This document shows, piece by piece, positions 56,727 to 64,000 of a DNA stretch of 64,000 bases (positions are counted from its first letter, which is position 1; every line of letters starts with the position of its first letter). The DNA comes from Lysobacteraceae bacterium 2PB (GTDB lineage: Bacteria; Pseudomonadota; Gammaproteobacteria; Xanthomonadales; Xanthomonadaceae): NCBI GenBank assembly GCA_005502915.1, contig SCMT01000010.1:62001-126000 (forward strand), read 5' to 3'. The position numbers were made by a program, and so were the translations under genes. The notes beneath the pieces are model-generated. The model ran no database searches, had not been told where the DNA came from, and saw only the letters and a program-made list of their open reading frames with translations.

Positions 56727-56842
56727 TGCAGGAGAGCCTTCAGGTCCGATGCGCCTGGCGCGTCCGCACTGTCTGCGGCGTCGAAAGCGAAGCGCTCGCG
56801 GCTGGTTTTCGACAGCCGGATGGCTGGTCAGCCGCTCCTGCA
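56727..56842. repeat. Decayed REP-like palindrome upstream of asd
   Basis: Outer arms GCAGGAGAGCCTTCAGG (56728-56744) and, inverted, CAGCCGCTCCTGC (56829-56841) match the family of the perfect palindrome at 6293-6365 but with many mismatches. Inner GTCGAAA/TTTCGAC (about 56779-56812) is a second inverted pair. It occupies most of the aroC-asd gap. Confidence 0.5.
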
Positions 56843-56917
56843 AGAAAGAATGGGTGTGTGCGTTGCGGTGCCGCTGCGGCGCGTCGCTGCCCGTGGGGGC
56901 CAACCGGCGGCGCGCCG

Positions 56918-58048
56918 CTATCGTTTGGCGTCGGTCTTGATCGCGGTGGTGGCCGGAATTCGCGGCGAGACCTCGCCCACGTCGCCGCACTGCGCGCGGT
57001 GGCGCAGGGCCTGGTCCATCAGCACCAGCGCCATCATCGCTTCGCAGATCGGCGTCGCGCGGATGCCGACGCAGGGGTCGTGGCGGCCGGTGGTGACCAC
57101 CTCGACCTCCTCGCCCAGCACGTTCATGCCGCGCCCGGGCAGGCGCAGGCTGGACGTGGGCTTGAAGGCCACCGAACACACCACCTGCTGGCCGCTGCTG
57201 ATGCCGCCGAGGATGCCGCCGGCGTGGTTCGACAGGAAGCCGTCGCGGGTCATCTCATCGCGATGGAACGAGCCCTTCTGCGCGACCGAGGCGAAGCCGT
57301 CGCCGATCTCCACGCCCTTCACGGCGTTGATCGACATCATCGCTGCGGCGAGGTCGCCGTCGAGCTTGCCGTAGATCGGCTCGCCCCAGCCCGGCGGCAC
57401 GCCGTCGGCGACCACGGTGACGCGCGCGCCGACCGAATCGCCGGACTTGCGCAGGGCGTCCATGCAGGCCTCGAGCGCGGGCACCTGCGCGTCGATCGGC
57501 CAGAAGAAGGGATTGGTCTCGACCACGTCCCAGTCGAAGGCGCCGAGCGAAGCGTCCGGCAGCACTTCGCCGAGCTGCGACAGATGGCCGCGCACGGTGA
57601 CGCCATGGCGCTCGGCCAGCCACTTCTTCGCGATCACCCCGGCGGCGACGCGCATCGTGGTCTCGCGGGCGCTGCTGCGCCCGCCGCCGCGCGGATCGCG
57701 ATGGCCGTACTTCTGCCAGTAGGTGTAATCGGCGTGCGCGGGACGGAACTGCGCGGCGATGTCGTTGTAGTCCTTGCTGCGCGCATCGGTATTGCGGATC
57801 AGCAGGGCGATCGGCGTGCCGGTGGTGCGCCCTTCGTGCACACCGCTGAGGATCTCGATGGCGTCGGTCTCGCGGCGCTGCGACGTGTGGCGGCTGCGGC
57901 CGGTGGCGCGGCGCTCGATGTCGCGGGCGAATTCCTCTTCCGAGATCGCCAGCCCGGGCGGGCAGCCGTCGATCACGCAGCCGATCGCCGGGCCGTGGGA
58001 TTCGCCGAACGTGGTGACACGCAACAATCGTCCGAAACTGTTGCTCAC
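56918..58048 (-). CDS. aroC: Chorismate synthase
   Basis: Last shikimate-pathway step, forming chorismate with reduced flavin. 376 residues; signatures [29 protein letters not shown] with the conserved Arg and Ser, and [15 protein letters not shown]. Provides the precursor for the nearby trp genes, though they are not in one operon. prmB precedes by 12 bases. Confidence 0.98.
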   Translation of the reverse strand: MSNSFGRLLRVTTFGESHGPAIGCVIDGCPPGLAISEEEFARDIERRATGRSRHTSQRRETDAIEILSGVHEGRTTGTPIALLIRNTDARSKDYNDIAAQFRPAHADYTYWQKYGHRDPRGGGRSSARETTMRVAAGVIAKKWLAERHGVTVRGHLSQLGEVLPDASLGAFDWDVVETNPFFWPIDAQVPALEACMDALRKSGDSVGARVTVVADGVPPGWGEPIYGKLDGDLAAAMMSINAVKGVEIGDGFASVAQKGSFHRDEMTRDGFLSNHAGGILGGISSGQQVVCSVAFKPTSSLRLPGRGMNVLGEEVEVVTTGRHDPCVGIRATPICEAMMALVLMDQALRHRAQCGDVGEVSPRIPATTAIKTDAKR

Positions 58049-58060
58049 GCCCGTCGCTCC

Positions 58061-59023
58061 TCAGAACAGCCCGGCGGGCGCGGACGGAGCGGCGGCGCGC
58101 AGTGCGGGATCGCGGGCATCGGCGAGTTCGCGGATGCGCGCGTGGTAGGTCACCAGGTCGCGGCATTCGACGACGAACACGCCCATCTGCCCGACCTTGA
58201 ACTCGATCCAGGCCAGCGGCAGCTCCGGCAGCAGGCGGCTGAGCGCGCGCTCGGATTCGCCGACCTCGCAGATCAGCAGGCCGTCCTCGGTCAGGTGCAG
58301 CGGGGCGTCGCGGAGGATGCGCAGCGCCAGATCCAGGCCGTCGTCGCCGGCGCGCAGGCCGAGTTCCGGCTCGTAGGAGTATTCCTTCGGCAGGGCGTCG
58401 GTCTCGTCGTTGGTGACGTAGGGCGGATTGGTGACGATCAGGTCGTAGTGCTCGCCCTGCAGGCAGGCGAACAGGTCGGACTTCAGGAAGCGGACGTTCT
58501 CGGCGTGCAGGCGGGCCTTGTTCTCGGCCGACAGCGCCAGCGCGTCGTCGCTGATGTCGACGCCGTCGACCTGCCAGTCCGGGTTGTGGTGGCCCATCGC
58601 GATGGCGATGCAGCCCGAACCGGTGCACAGGTCCAGGGCGCGGCGGACTTCGCGGCCGCCCAGCCAGGGCTCGAAGCCGGCTTCGATCAGCTCGGCGATC
58701 GGCGAACGCGGCACCAGGGCGCGGGAATCGGTCTTGAAGCTCAGGCCGGCGAACCAGGCCTCGCCGGTCAGGTAGGCGGCCGGGATGCGTTCCTCGATGC
58801 GGCGCAGGAACAGCTTCAGCACGTCTTCCTTCTCGGCCAGGGTCACGCGCGACTGGCCGTAGACCGGCGGCAGGTCGTGCGGCAGGTGCAGGGCGTGCAG
58901 GACCAGCTGGGTCGCCTCGTCGAGGGCGTTGTCGTAGCTGTGGCCGAAGGTGAGCCCGGCCGCATTGAAACGGCTGGCGCCATACCGGATCAGGTCGATG
59001 ATCGTCTGCAACTCGTCGGTCAT
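58061..59023 (-). CDS. prmB: 50S ribosomal protein L3 N5-glutamine methyltransferase
   Basis: Methylates a Gln of ribosomal protein L3. 320 residues; SAM motif I is DLCTGSGCIAIAM and the NPPY glutamine-methylase signature sits at 199-202, with PAAYLTGEAWFAG at the N-terminal region typical of PrmB/PrmC. Short spacing indicates co-transcription with aroC. PrmC is the alternative but the upstream N-terminal segment (DELQTIIDLIRYGASRFNAAGL) fits PrmB. Confidence 0.94.
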   Translation of the reverse strand: MTDELQTIIDLIRYGASRFNAAGLTFGHSYDNALDEATQLVLHALHLPHDLPPVYGQSRVTLAEKEDVLKLFLRRIEERIPAAYLTGEAWFAGLSFKTDSRALVPRSPIAELIEAGFEPWLGGREVRRALDLCTGSGCIAIAMGHHNPDWQVDGVDISDDALALSAENKARLHAENVRFLKSDLFACLQGEHYDLIVTNPPYVTNDETDALPKEYSYEPELGLRAGDDGLDLALRILRDAPLHLTEDGLLICEVGESERALSRLLPELPLAWIEFKVGQMGVFVVECRDLVTYHARIRELADARDPALRAAAPSAPAGLF

Positions 59024-59137
59024 GGCTCGGGAAGGGCTCGGGCGCTGCGCGGAAAGACCGGCAAGTATAGCGGCAGCAGGGCCGTTCGCGACGGTATCAT
59101 GGCGGCTTCCGACGACATGTCATAAGAACCGGCCGCG

Positions 59138-59794
59138 ATGTTCAACCGCACCACCCTCCTCATCCTGCTGGTCGCCGTGGCGACCGGCGCCGGCCTGATG
59201 GCGGCCGAATTCGTCTTCAACCGCGAGCGCGCCCCCGCCTCGGCACCGCCCATGCAGACCGTGCGACTGATGCCGCAGCCGCGCGTCCTGCCCGACTTCG
59301 CCCTGCAGCAGTCCGACCGCACCCAGCTGCTCCCGGGCGAACTGCGCGGCCACTGGACGCTGGTGTTCATCGGCTTCACCTTCTGCCCGGACGTCTGCCC
59401 GACCACCCTCGCCGAGCTGGCCCAGGCCCAGAACCGCTGGGCCACCCTGCCCGAGAGCACCCGGCCGCGCGTACTTTTCGTCTCGGTGGATCCCGAGCGC
59501 GACACGATCGAGAAGATCGGCGAATACGCCCATGCCTTCCACAAGGACACCCTGGCGGCGACCGCCGACCTGCCGGCGCTGGAGGCCTTCACCAAATCGC
59601 TGTCGATGGTCTTCGCCAAGGTCCCGCTCGGCGACGACGCCCCGGCCGATCAGTACACCATCGATCATTCGGCCATGCTCGTGCTGCTCGACCCGCAGGG
59701 GCGCATGGCCGGCATCATCCGGCCGCCGTTCCAGCCCAAGGCCATCGCCGAGGATCTCGCGGCGCTGACCGCGCATTCGCAGGGAGCCCGCTGA
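59138..59794 (+). CDS. SCO family protein (cytochrome oxidase copper chaperone/thioredoxin-like)
   Basis: 218-residue SCO1/SenC protein, anchored by an N-terminal helix and facing the periplasm; delivers copper to the CuA site of cytochrome c oxidase. Copper ligands Cys83 and Cys87 (FCPDVCP) and His177 (TIDHSAM) are all present. No oxidase genes lie here. Stop overlaps the psd start (TGATG). Confidence 0.93.
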   Translation: MFNRTTLLILLVAVATGAGLMAAEFVFNRERAPASAPPMQTVRLMPQPRVLPDFALQQSDRTQLLPGELRGHWTLVFIGFTFCPDVCPTTLAELAQAQNRWATLPESTRPRVLFVSVDPERDTIEKIGEYAHAFHKDTLAATADLPALEAFTKSLSMVFAKVPLGDDAPADQYTIDHSAMLVLLDPQGRMAGIIRPPFQPKAIAEDLAALTAHSQGAR

Positions 59795-60651
59795 TGGGAC
59801 TCGTGACCTCGCTGACCTACGTCCTGCCGCACCGGGCGCTGTCGTCGCTGGCGCGACGCCTCGCCTACTCGCGCAACCGCGCGGTCAAGCAGTGGCTGAT
59901 CGACACCGTGACCCGCAAGTTCGGCGTCGACCTCGACGAGGCAGCGGAACCCGATCCGACCGCCTACCCGACCTTCAACGCCTTCTTCACCCGCGCCCTC
60001 AAGCCCGGCGCGCGCGTGGCCGATGCCGATCCGCGCAGCCTGCTGATGCCCGCCGACGGCCACATCAGCCAGTGCGGCCCGATCGAGCCCCTTGGCAATG
60101 GCGATGGCCGCATCTTCCAGGCCAAGGGCCAGTCCTTCACCGCTGCCGAGCTGCTGGGCGATGCCGAAGCGGCGACGCCGTTCGCGGACGGCCTGTTCGC
60201 CACCGTCTACCTCTCGCCGCGCGACTACCACCGCGTGCACATGCCCTGGGCGGGCACGCTGCGCGAGACCGTGCACGTGCCGGGCCGGCTGTTCAGCGTC
60301 GGCACCGACGCCGTGGCCTCGGTGCCGCGCCTGTTCGCGCGCAACGAACGTCTGGTCTGCCATTTCGACACCGACTTCGGCCCGATGTGCCTGGTGATGG
60401 TCGGCGCACTGCTGGTGTCCGGCGTCGAGACCGTGTGGAGCGGCGTGGAGATCCCCGCCTACGGCGACCGCATCACCCGCAAGGACTGGCGCGGCAAGGG
60501 CATCGCGCTCGACCGCTTCGCCGAGATGGCGCGCTTCAACTACGGCTCGACGGTGATCGTGCTGCTGCCGCGCGGCGTGGCGGCATTGTCGCCGGCGCTG
60601 CGGCCCGAGGGCCCGGTCAGGCTGGGGCAGACACTCGCGACGCGCGCGTGA
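59794..60651 (+). CDS. psd: Phosphatidylserine decarboxylase
   Basis: Makes phosphatidylethanolamine. 285-residue proenzyme with the autocleavage Gly251-Ser252 in NYGST (LGST in E. coli), where the pyruvoyl group forms; also [10 protein letters not shown] and [14 protein letters not shown] active-site motifs. Start is fixed by the one-base overlap with the SCO stop. Fits a membrane phospholipid role. Confidence 0.97.
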   Translation: MGLVTSLTYVLPHRALSSLARRLAYSRNRAVKQWLIDTVTRKFGVDLDEAAEPDPTAYPTFNAFFTRALKPGARVADADPRSLLMPADGHISQCGPIEPLGNGDGRIFQAKGQSFTAAELLGDAEAATPFADGLFATVYLSPRDYHRVHMPWAGTLRETVHVPGRLFSVGTDAVASVPRLFARNERLVCHFDTDFGPMCLVMVGALLVSGVETVWSGVEIPAYGDRITRKDWRGKGIALDRFAEMARFNYGSTVIVLLPRGVAALSPALRPEGPVRLGQTLATRA

Positions 60652-60817
60652 ACCGCGTATTGATCCCCTTCATCGTGATTCGCGCAAGCCTGTCAGTTCT
60701 GATAGGTCCAGAGTGATTGATCTGGTCTCTCGGCTTCCGTAATTTGCTTCGCAACGGCCACGATGGCCGGACACGGGGACGCGGAGCAGTCAGCCGCCTG
60801 ACACGAGGGATTGACGC

Positions 60818-61072
60818 ATGCGCAGATCAGGCACCATTGCAGCCATCGACAACGAACAGGGCGCCGCCGCGATCGCGACGCCGGGACGTGGCTACACCAT
60901 CATCGAGCTGGACCCGGGCTGGGAGGTCCAGGTCGGCGACAGGATCGAGTGGGACAACGAGGACGGACTCGGATTCGAGACCTATGAAAACGTGACGCGA
61001 GGCACGCGCGGCGACGTCTTCGTCCAGAACCACGACATCGACGACACGACACTCAAGCTGCAGTTCGGCTGA
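60818..61072 (+). CDS. Small OB-fold-like hypothetical protein (84 aa)
   Basis: 84 residues, acidic, starting MRRSGTIAAIDNEQGAAAI; the GxIxxxDxxxG start resembles a cold-shock domain but it lacks the RNA-binding RNP1/RNP2 aromatic motifs and is followed by VQVGDRIEWDNEDGLGFETY, a repeat-like segment common in short beta-barrel proteins. GAGGGA site before the ATG. A 166-base gap separates it from psd, and nothing further is seen in that gap. Confidence 0.75.
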   Translation: MRRSGTIAAIDNEQGAAAIATPGRGYTIIELDPGWEVQVGDRIEWDNEDGLGFETYENVTRGTRGDVFVQNHDIDDTTLKLQFG

Positions 61073-61161
61073 AGGCTTCGGGCGCGGCCGATGCCGCGCC
61101 CAGCGATACGCTTCCGGATCGATTGCTACACTCCGGCCGTCACCCACGGCCGGAGACCGGC

Positions 61162-61740
61162 ATGCGTCGCATCACGAAACTCCTGCTGGCCGCCGCGCTG
61201 GCCGCTTTCGGCGCCTGGCTCTGGTTCGCGCCGCACCTCACCGTGCATGCCATGCGCCAGGCCGCCGAGCGCGGCGACGCCGAGGCGCTCGCATCCCACG
61301 TGGACTTCCCTGCACTGCGGGAAAGCGTGCGCGCCCAGCTCGCGGCGCGCGTGTCCGATCGTCTCGGCGGCGGCAGCGGCTGGAGCCGTCTCGGCGCGGA
61401 CTTCGCGACCACGCTCGCCGCGCCCGCCATCGATGCGATGGTCTCGCCCGAAGCCCTCGCGATGCTCTTTGCCGGACGCGACATGCACGACCGTTATGCC
61501 GGTTCACCGGAAACGACCTCGCCGACGGCGGACGCAGGCGAATCGCATGGCGGCATCGACACCGGTCAGTGGCGGCTGTCGATGGGCTACGACGACCTGT
61601 CGACCTTCTCGGTGAAGATCGCGAACGACGGCATGGGACCTGCGCCGTCGCGCCTGGTGTTCAAGCGCCACAACCTGCTGTGGTGGAAGCTGTCCGGGGT
61701 CGAGCTGCCCTCGGCCGGTGGTGAGGCCGGCGTACGCTGA
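61162..61740 (+). CDS. DUF2939 domain-containing protein
   Basis: 192-residue membrane-anchored protein; one N-terminal transmembrane helix (about 5-22), then a region with AMRQAAERGDAEALASHVDFPALRESVRAQL, given here in its parts (RQAAERGDAEAL and VDFPALRESV), typical of DUF2939 proteins, and a C-terminal part with VFKRHNLLWWKLSGVELP. Function unknown. ATG at 61162 follows GGAGA. Its stop overlaps the next gene (TGATG). Confidence 0.8.
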   Translation: MRRITKLLLAAALAAFGAWLWFAPHLTVHAMRQAAERGDAEALASHVDFPALRESVRAQLAARVSDRLGGGSGWSRLGADFATTLAAPAIDAMVSPEALAMLFAGRDMHDRYAGSPETTSPTADAGESHGGIDTGQWRLSMGYDDLSTFSVKIANDGMGPAPSRLVFKRHNLLWWKLSGVELPSAGGEAGVR

Positions 61741-62117
61741 TGCTGGAATTCCTGTTCGAGGTCGTCGGCGAATTCCTGCTGCAGGCGGTGATCGAAGTGC
61801 TGGTCGAACTGGGCGCGCATTCGCTCGCGGAGCCCTTCCGTCGGCGTCCATCGCCGTGGCTGGCGGCATTCGGCTACACCATTTTCGGCGCGGTGGCCGG
61901 CGGGCTCAGCCTGCTGGTATTCCCGCAGCACCTCACGCCCGAAGACTGGCGCATCGCGCATCTGCTGGCCACGCCGGTCGCGGTCGGCATCGGAATGATG
62001 CTGCTCGGCCGCTGGCGCGCGCGTCGCGGCGACGCCGTGCTGCGCATCGATCGCTTCGCCTGCGGTTATCTGTTCGCGCTGTCGCTGGCGCTGGTGCGGT
62101 TCCAGTTCGCCGGCTGA
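61740..62117 (+). CDS. Hypothetical small membrane protein (125 aa)
   Basis: Three hydrophobic segments (about 41-62, 72-90 and 106-122) after a Glu/Leu-rich N-terminal stretch; no family recognised. ATG shares its A with the previous stop, so it is translated with the DUF2939 protein. Confidence 0.65.
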   Translation: MLEFLFEVVGEFLLQAVIEVLVELGAHSLAEPFRRRPSPWLAAFGYTIFGAVAGGLSLLVFPQHLTPEDWRIAHLLATPVAVGIGMMLLGRWRARRGDAVLRIDRFACGYLFALSLALVRFQFAG

Positions 62118-62218
62118 CCTTGGCGCGCTGCCGATCCGCGGAAACATCGGACTTCCGGCACTGTAACGGCGTCCGTAGCGATGCGGACACTGGACGCCCA
62201 GCCCCGGAAACCGCCCGC

Positions 62219-62668
62219 ATGGTCCGCCCACTCGTCCTGCTCCTCTCCACCGCCCTCCTTTGCACTGCGTTTCCGTCCCTCGCCGGCGACAAGGCGGAGG
62301 CCACGTCGAAACGCGAGTGCCGCCATCGCAATGCGAAGATCGAGCAGGCCATCGGCTACTGCCAGGCCGTACGCGTCGGCAACACGCTGCATGTGTCCGG
62401 GGTGACTGCGGAGGGCCCGATGGACCAGGCGATCGACAGGGTCTACAGGCAACTGCAATCCATCCTGGCCGACAATGGCCTGAGCCTGCGCGACGTGGTC
62501 AAGGAAAACCTGTACGCCACGGACCTCGATGCGCTGATCCAGCACAGCGGCCTGCGCAAGCCGTTCTACGACGGCACGCTGCCGGCCGCGACCTGGGTGC
62601 AGGTCGAACGCCTGTTCATGCCATCGTACGTGCTGGAAGTGGAAGTGGTGGCGCAGTATCCGGAGTGA
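62219..62668 (+). CDS. RidA (YjgF/UK114)-family protein with signal peptide
   Basis: 149 residues: a signal peptide (MVRPLVLLLSTALLCTAFPS) then a RidA-fold domain with the trimer-type motifs VGNTLHVSGVTAEG, SLRDVVKENLYATDLDAL and the Arg of VQVERLF plus LEVEVVAQYP at the end. Cytosolic RidA deaminates reactive enamines; an exported form is less usual, and the substrate here is unknown. Start is chosen to include the signal peptide. Confidence 0.82.
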   Translation: MVRPLVLLLSTALLCTAFPSLAGDKAEATSKRECRHRNAKIEQAIGYCQAVRVGNTLHVSGVTAEGPMDQAIDRVYRQLQSILADNGLSLRDVVKENLYATDLDALIQHSGLRKPFYDGTLPAATWVQVERLFMPSYVLEVEVVAQYPE

Positions 62669-62686
62669 TGCTGGCCGCGTAGTGCC

Positions 62687-64000
62687 TCAGCCCCCGCACC
62701 CCTGCAGTTTCAGCTGCTGCCCGAGCCGCACCGCATAGCGCGGCGCCTTGAGCTTGTTGGCCTTCGCCAGTTCGGCGAGTTCGCAGTCGTAGCGGCGCGC
62801 GATCGACATCAGCGTTTCGCCGCGGGCGACGCGGTGCTGGCGCGGCGCGCGGGACTGCTTCTTCGGTTCGGGGCGCGATGCCTGCGCGGCCTGCGTACCG
62901 CCTTCGACCGGTGCGGTGCCGTCTTCGCCGGTTGCGGTGCCGGTGGTGGGTTCGATCGGACCGATGCGCACGATCGCCGAACGCGGGTCGCTGGACACCA
63001 GCTGGCGGGCAAGCTCGGCGCGGGTGCCGTCGATGCAGTAGCGGTTGTACAGACCGGCCATCTTCACGGTGCCGTTCATGACCGTGCCGGCGGGAATCCA
63101 CTGGTCGGCCTCGTAGCGCGGGTTGAGGTTGCGCAGCGCGCGCATGAACCCGTCGCGGGTGCCGCCGTTGCCGATGCAGATGGTCAGCTCGTAGATCGAT
63201 GCAGGTTTCGCCAGGCGGAAGGTCGCCGGCTTGGCGTCGACCTTCGGGAAGCTCAGGCCGTATTCCTTCGGATGCAGGTACAGCCAGGCCGCAGCGATGA
63301 CCATCGGCACGTAGTCCTTGGTCTCGGCCGGGAACTGCGCATAGACATCCTCGTCCCAGAAGCTGCGCCCGCCGGTGCTGCGGTACACGCGCAGCGCGCG
63401 GCCTTCGCCGCCGTTGTAGGCGGCCAGCCACAGCTCGATGTTGTTGCCGAACTCGGCGAAGCGCTCGTTGAGATAGGACGCGGCGGCATCGGCCGACATG
63501 CGCGGGTCGTAGCGGGTGTCGAAACCGGTGCCGTCCGGGCCCAGGCCGAAGCGGCGGCCGGTGGCGGGCATGAACTGCAGCGGCCCGACCGCGCCGGCGC
63601 GCGAACCGACGTGGACGCGACCGGTGGATTCCTTCGCCATGATCCCGAACAGCAGCGCCTCGGGCAGGCCGCTGCGCTGGAAGGCCGGCGACATCAGGTG
63701 GCGCATGTACTGGTAGTTCTCGTGGCTCTGCACCAGCGACACGCGCATGTCGGTCAGCCAGCGGCGGATACCGGCCTGCACCGCAGGGTTCATCTTGACC
63801 ATGTTGACGAAGCGCTGGCCGTCGGCGCTGAGCAGGGCGGCGGCCTCGGCGCTGCGCGGCACGTTGCCGGTCGGCAGCTCGCTCTCGACGAAGGCGTCGG
63901 CGCCGTCCTCGGCGCTGTCGCCCGCAGCACGCGCATCGACATCGGCCTTGAGCAGGCGCTTGTAGCTGGCGAGCAGCGTCGAGACCGGGCAGCCCTTGAT
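62687..64000 (-). CDS. LysM lytic transglycosylase (MltD-like), 5' end outside window
   Basis: Frame is open from 62687 to the right window edge, so the N-terminus is missing. A goose-type SLT transglycosylase domain is seen: GIMAKESTGRVHVGSRAGAVGPLQFM with catalytic Glu (AKEST), then SYLNERFAEFGNNIELWLAAYNGG. The C-terminus has one LysM domain (RVARGETLMSIARRYDCELAELAK, shown by its core GETLMSIARRYDC) and ends in GCGG. Cleaves glycan strands of peptidoglycan in the periplasm. Pro/Arg-rich linker between. Confidence 0.92.
   Translation of the reverse strand: MKGCPVSTLLASYKRLLKADVDARAAGDSAEDGADAFVESELPTGNVPRSAEAAALLSADGQRFVNMVKMNPAVQAGIRRWLTDMRVSLVQSHENYQYMRHLMSPAFQRSGLPEALLFGIMAKESTGRVHVGSRAGAVGPLQFMPATGRRFGLGPDGTGFDTRYDPRMSADAAASYLNERFAEFGNNIELWLAAYNGGEGRALRVYRSTGGRSFWDEDVYAQFPAETKDYVPMVIAAAWLYLHPKEYGLSFPKVDAKPATFRLAKPASIYELTICIGNGGTRDGFMRALRNLNPRYEADQWIPAGTVMNGTVKMAGLYNRYCIDGTRAELARQLVSSDPRSAIVRIGPIEPTTGTATGEDGTAPVEGGTQAAQASRPEPKKQSRAPRQHRVARGETLMSIARRYDCELAELAKANKLKAPRYAVRLGQQLKLQGCGG

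Noticed and set aside
54872-59125. 1417-codon open frame on the + strand across fimV, asd, aroC and prmB
   Set aside because: Antisense shadow of four certain genes and low-complexity product.

Overview
The window is core chromosome of a high-GC gammaproteobacterium, most likely Xanthomonadaceae/Lysobacteraceae (a Lysobacter- or Luteimonas-like genus). This follows from the protein sequences and from the gene order: tpiA-secG-tRNA-Leu(GAG), then a full 14-gene nuo operon, then initiator tRNA-Met, rimP-nusA-infB-rbfA-truB-(hypothetical)-rpsO-pnp; and asd-fimV-truA-trpF / LysR / trpB-trpA-accD. No phage, insertion sequence, CRISPR array, rRNA or defence island was found. Genus and species cannot be fixed from sequence reading alone.

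Layout. 1-4.6 kb: end of an SDR dehydrogenase, two small coupled membrane proteins, the EF-P paralogue EfpL, a Nudix hydrolase, a cationic-amino-acid-type permease and a Tat-exported high-potential iron-sulfur protein. 4.7-8.6 kb: a methionine-salvage cluster (mtnB, mtnD, mtnC) preceded by a second class II aldolase and interrupted by an AT-richer membrane protein plus a macro-domain protein. 8.6-16 kb: a secreted C13 (legumain-like) peptidase, a YdeI-like protein coupled to a secreted calcineurin-like phosphoesterase, a 7TMR-DISM diguanylate cyclase and a PqqU/YncD-like TonB receptor. 16.1-26.3 kb: the transcription/translation operon read leftward from initiator tRNA to pnp, closed by an unusual tandem row of terminator-like hairpins. 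26.4-41.3 kb: nuoA-N, read leftward, with many stop/start overlaps (respiratory complex I). 41.5-47.8 kb: tRNA-Leu, secG, tpiA, SDR, small membrane protein, 2-oxoglutarate oxygenase, glmM and a hypothetical exported protein. 47.8-53.7 kb: accD, trpA, trpB, a divergent LysR regulator (TrpI-like), trpF and truA, with two clusters of dispersed repeats. 53.7-59 kb: fimV, asd, aroC, prmB. 59.1-64 kb: SCO protein, phosphatidylserine decarboxylase, small OB-fold-like protein, DUF2939 protein, membrane protein, exported RidA protein and a LysM lytic transglycosylase running off the right edge.

How it works together: the 16-43 kb stretch is a leftward series of housekeeping units (glycolysis, secretion, tRNA, respiration, translation, RNA decay). 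The trp, asd and aroC genes supply aromatic and aspartate-family amino acids, and mtn genes recycle methylthioadenosine. No gap between genes exceeds about 300 bases; gaps of 100-250 bases hold palindromic repeats, terminators, promoters or nothing recognisable. I found no convincing new multi-gene system. The most unusual items are the pnp-downstream hairpin array, the repeats inside the trp cluster, and the macro-domain insertion in the methionine-salvage cluster.
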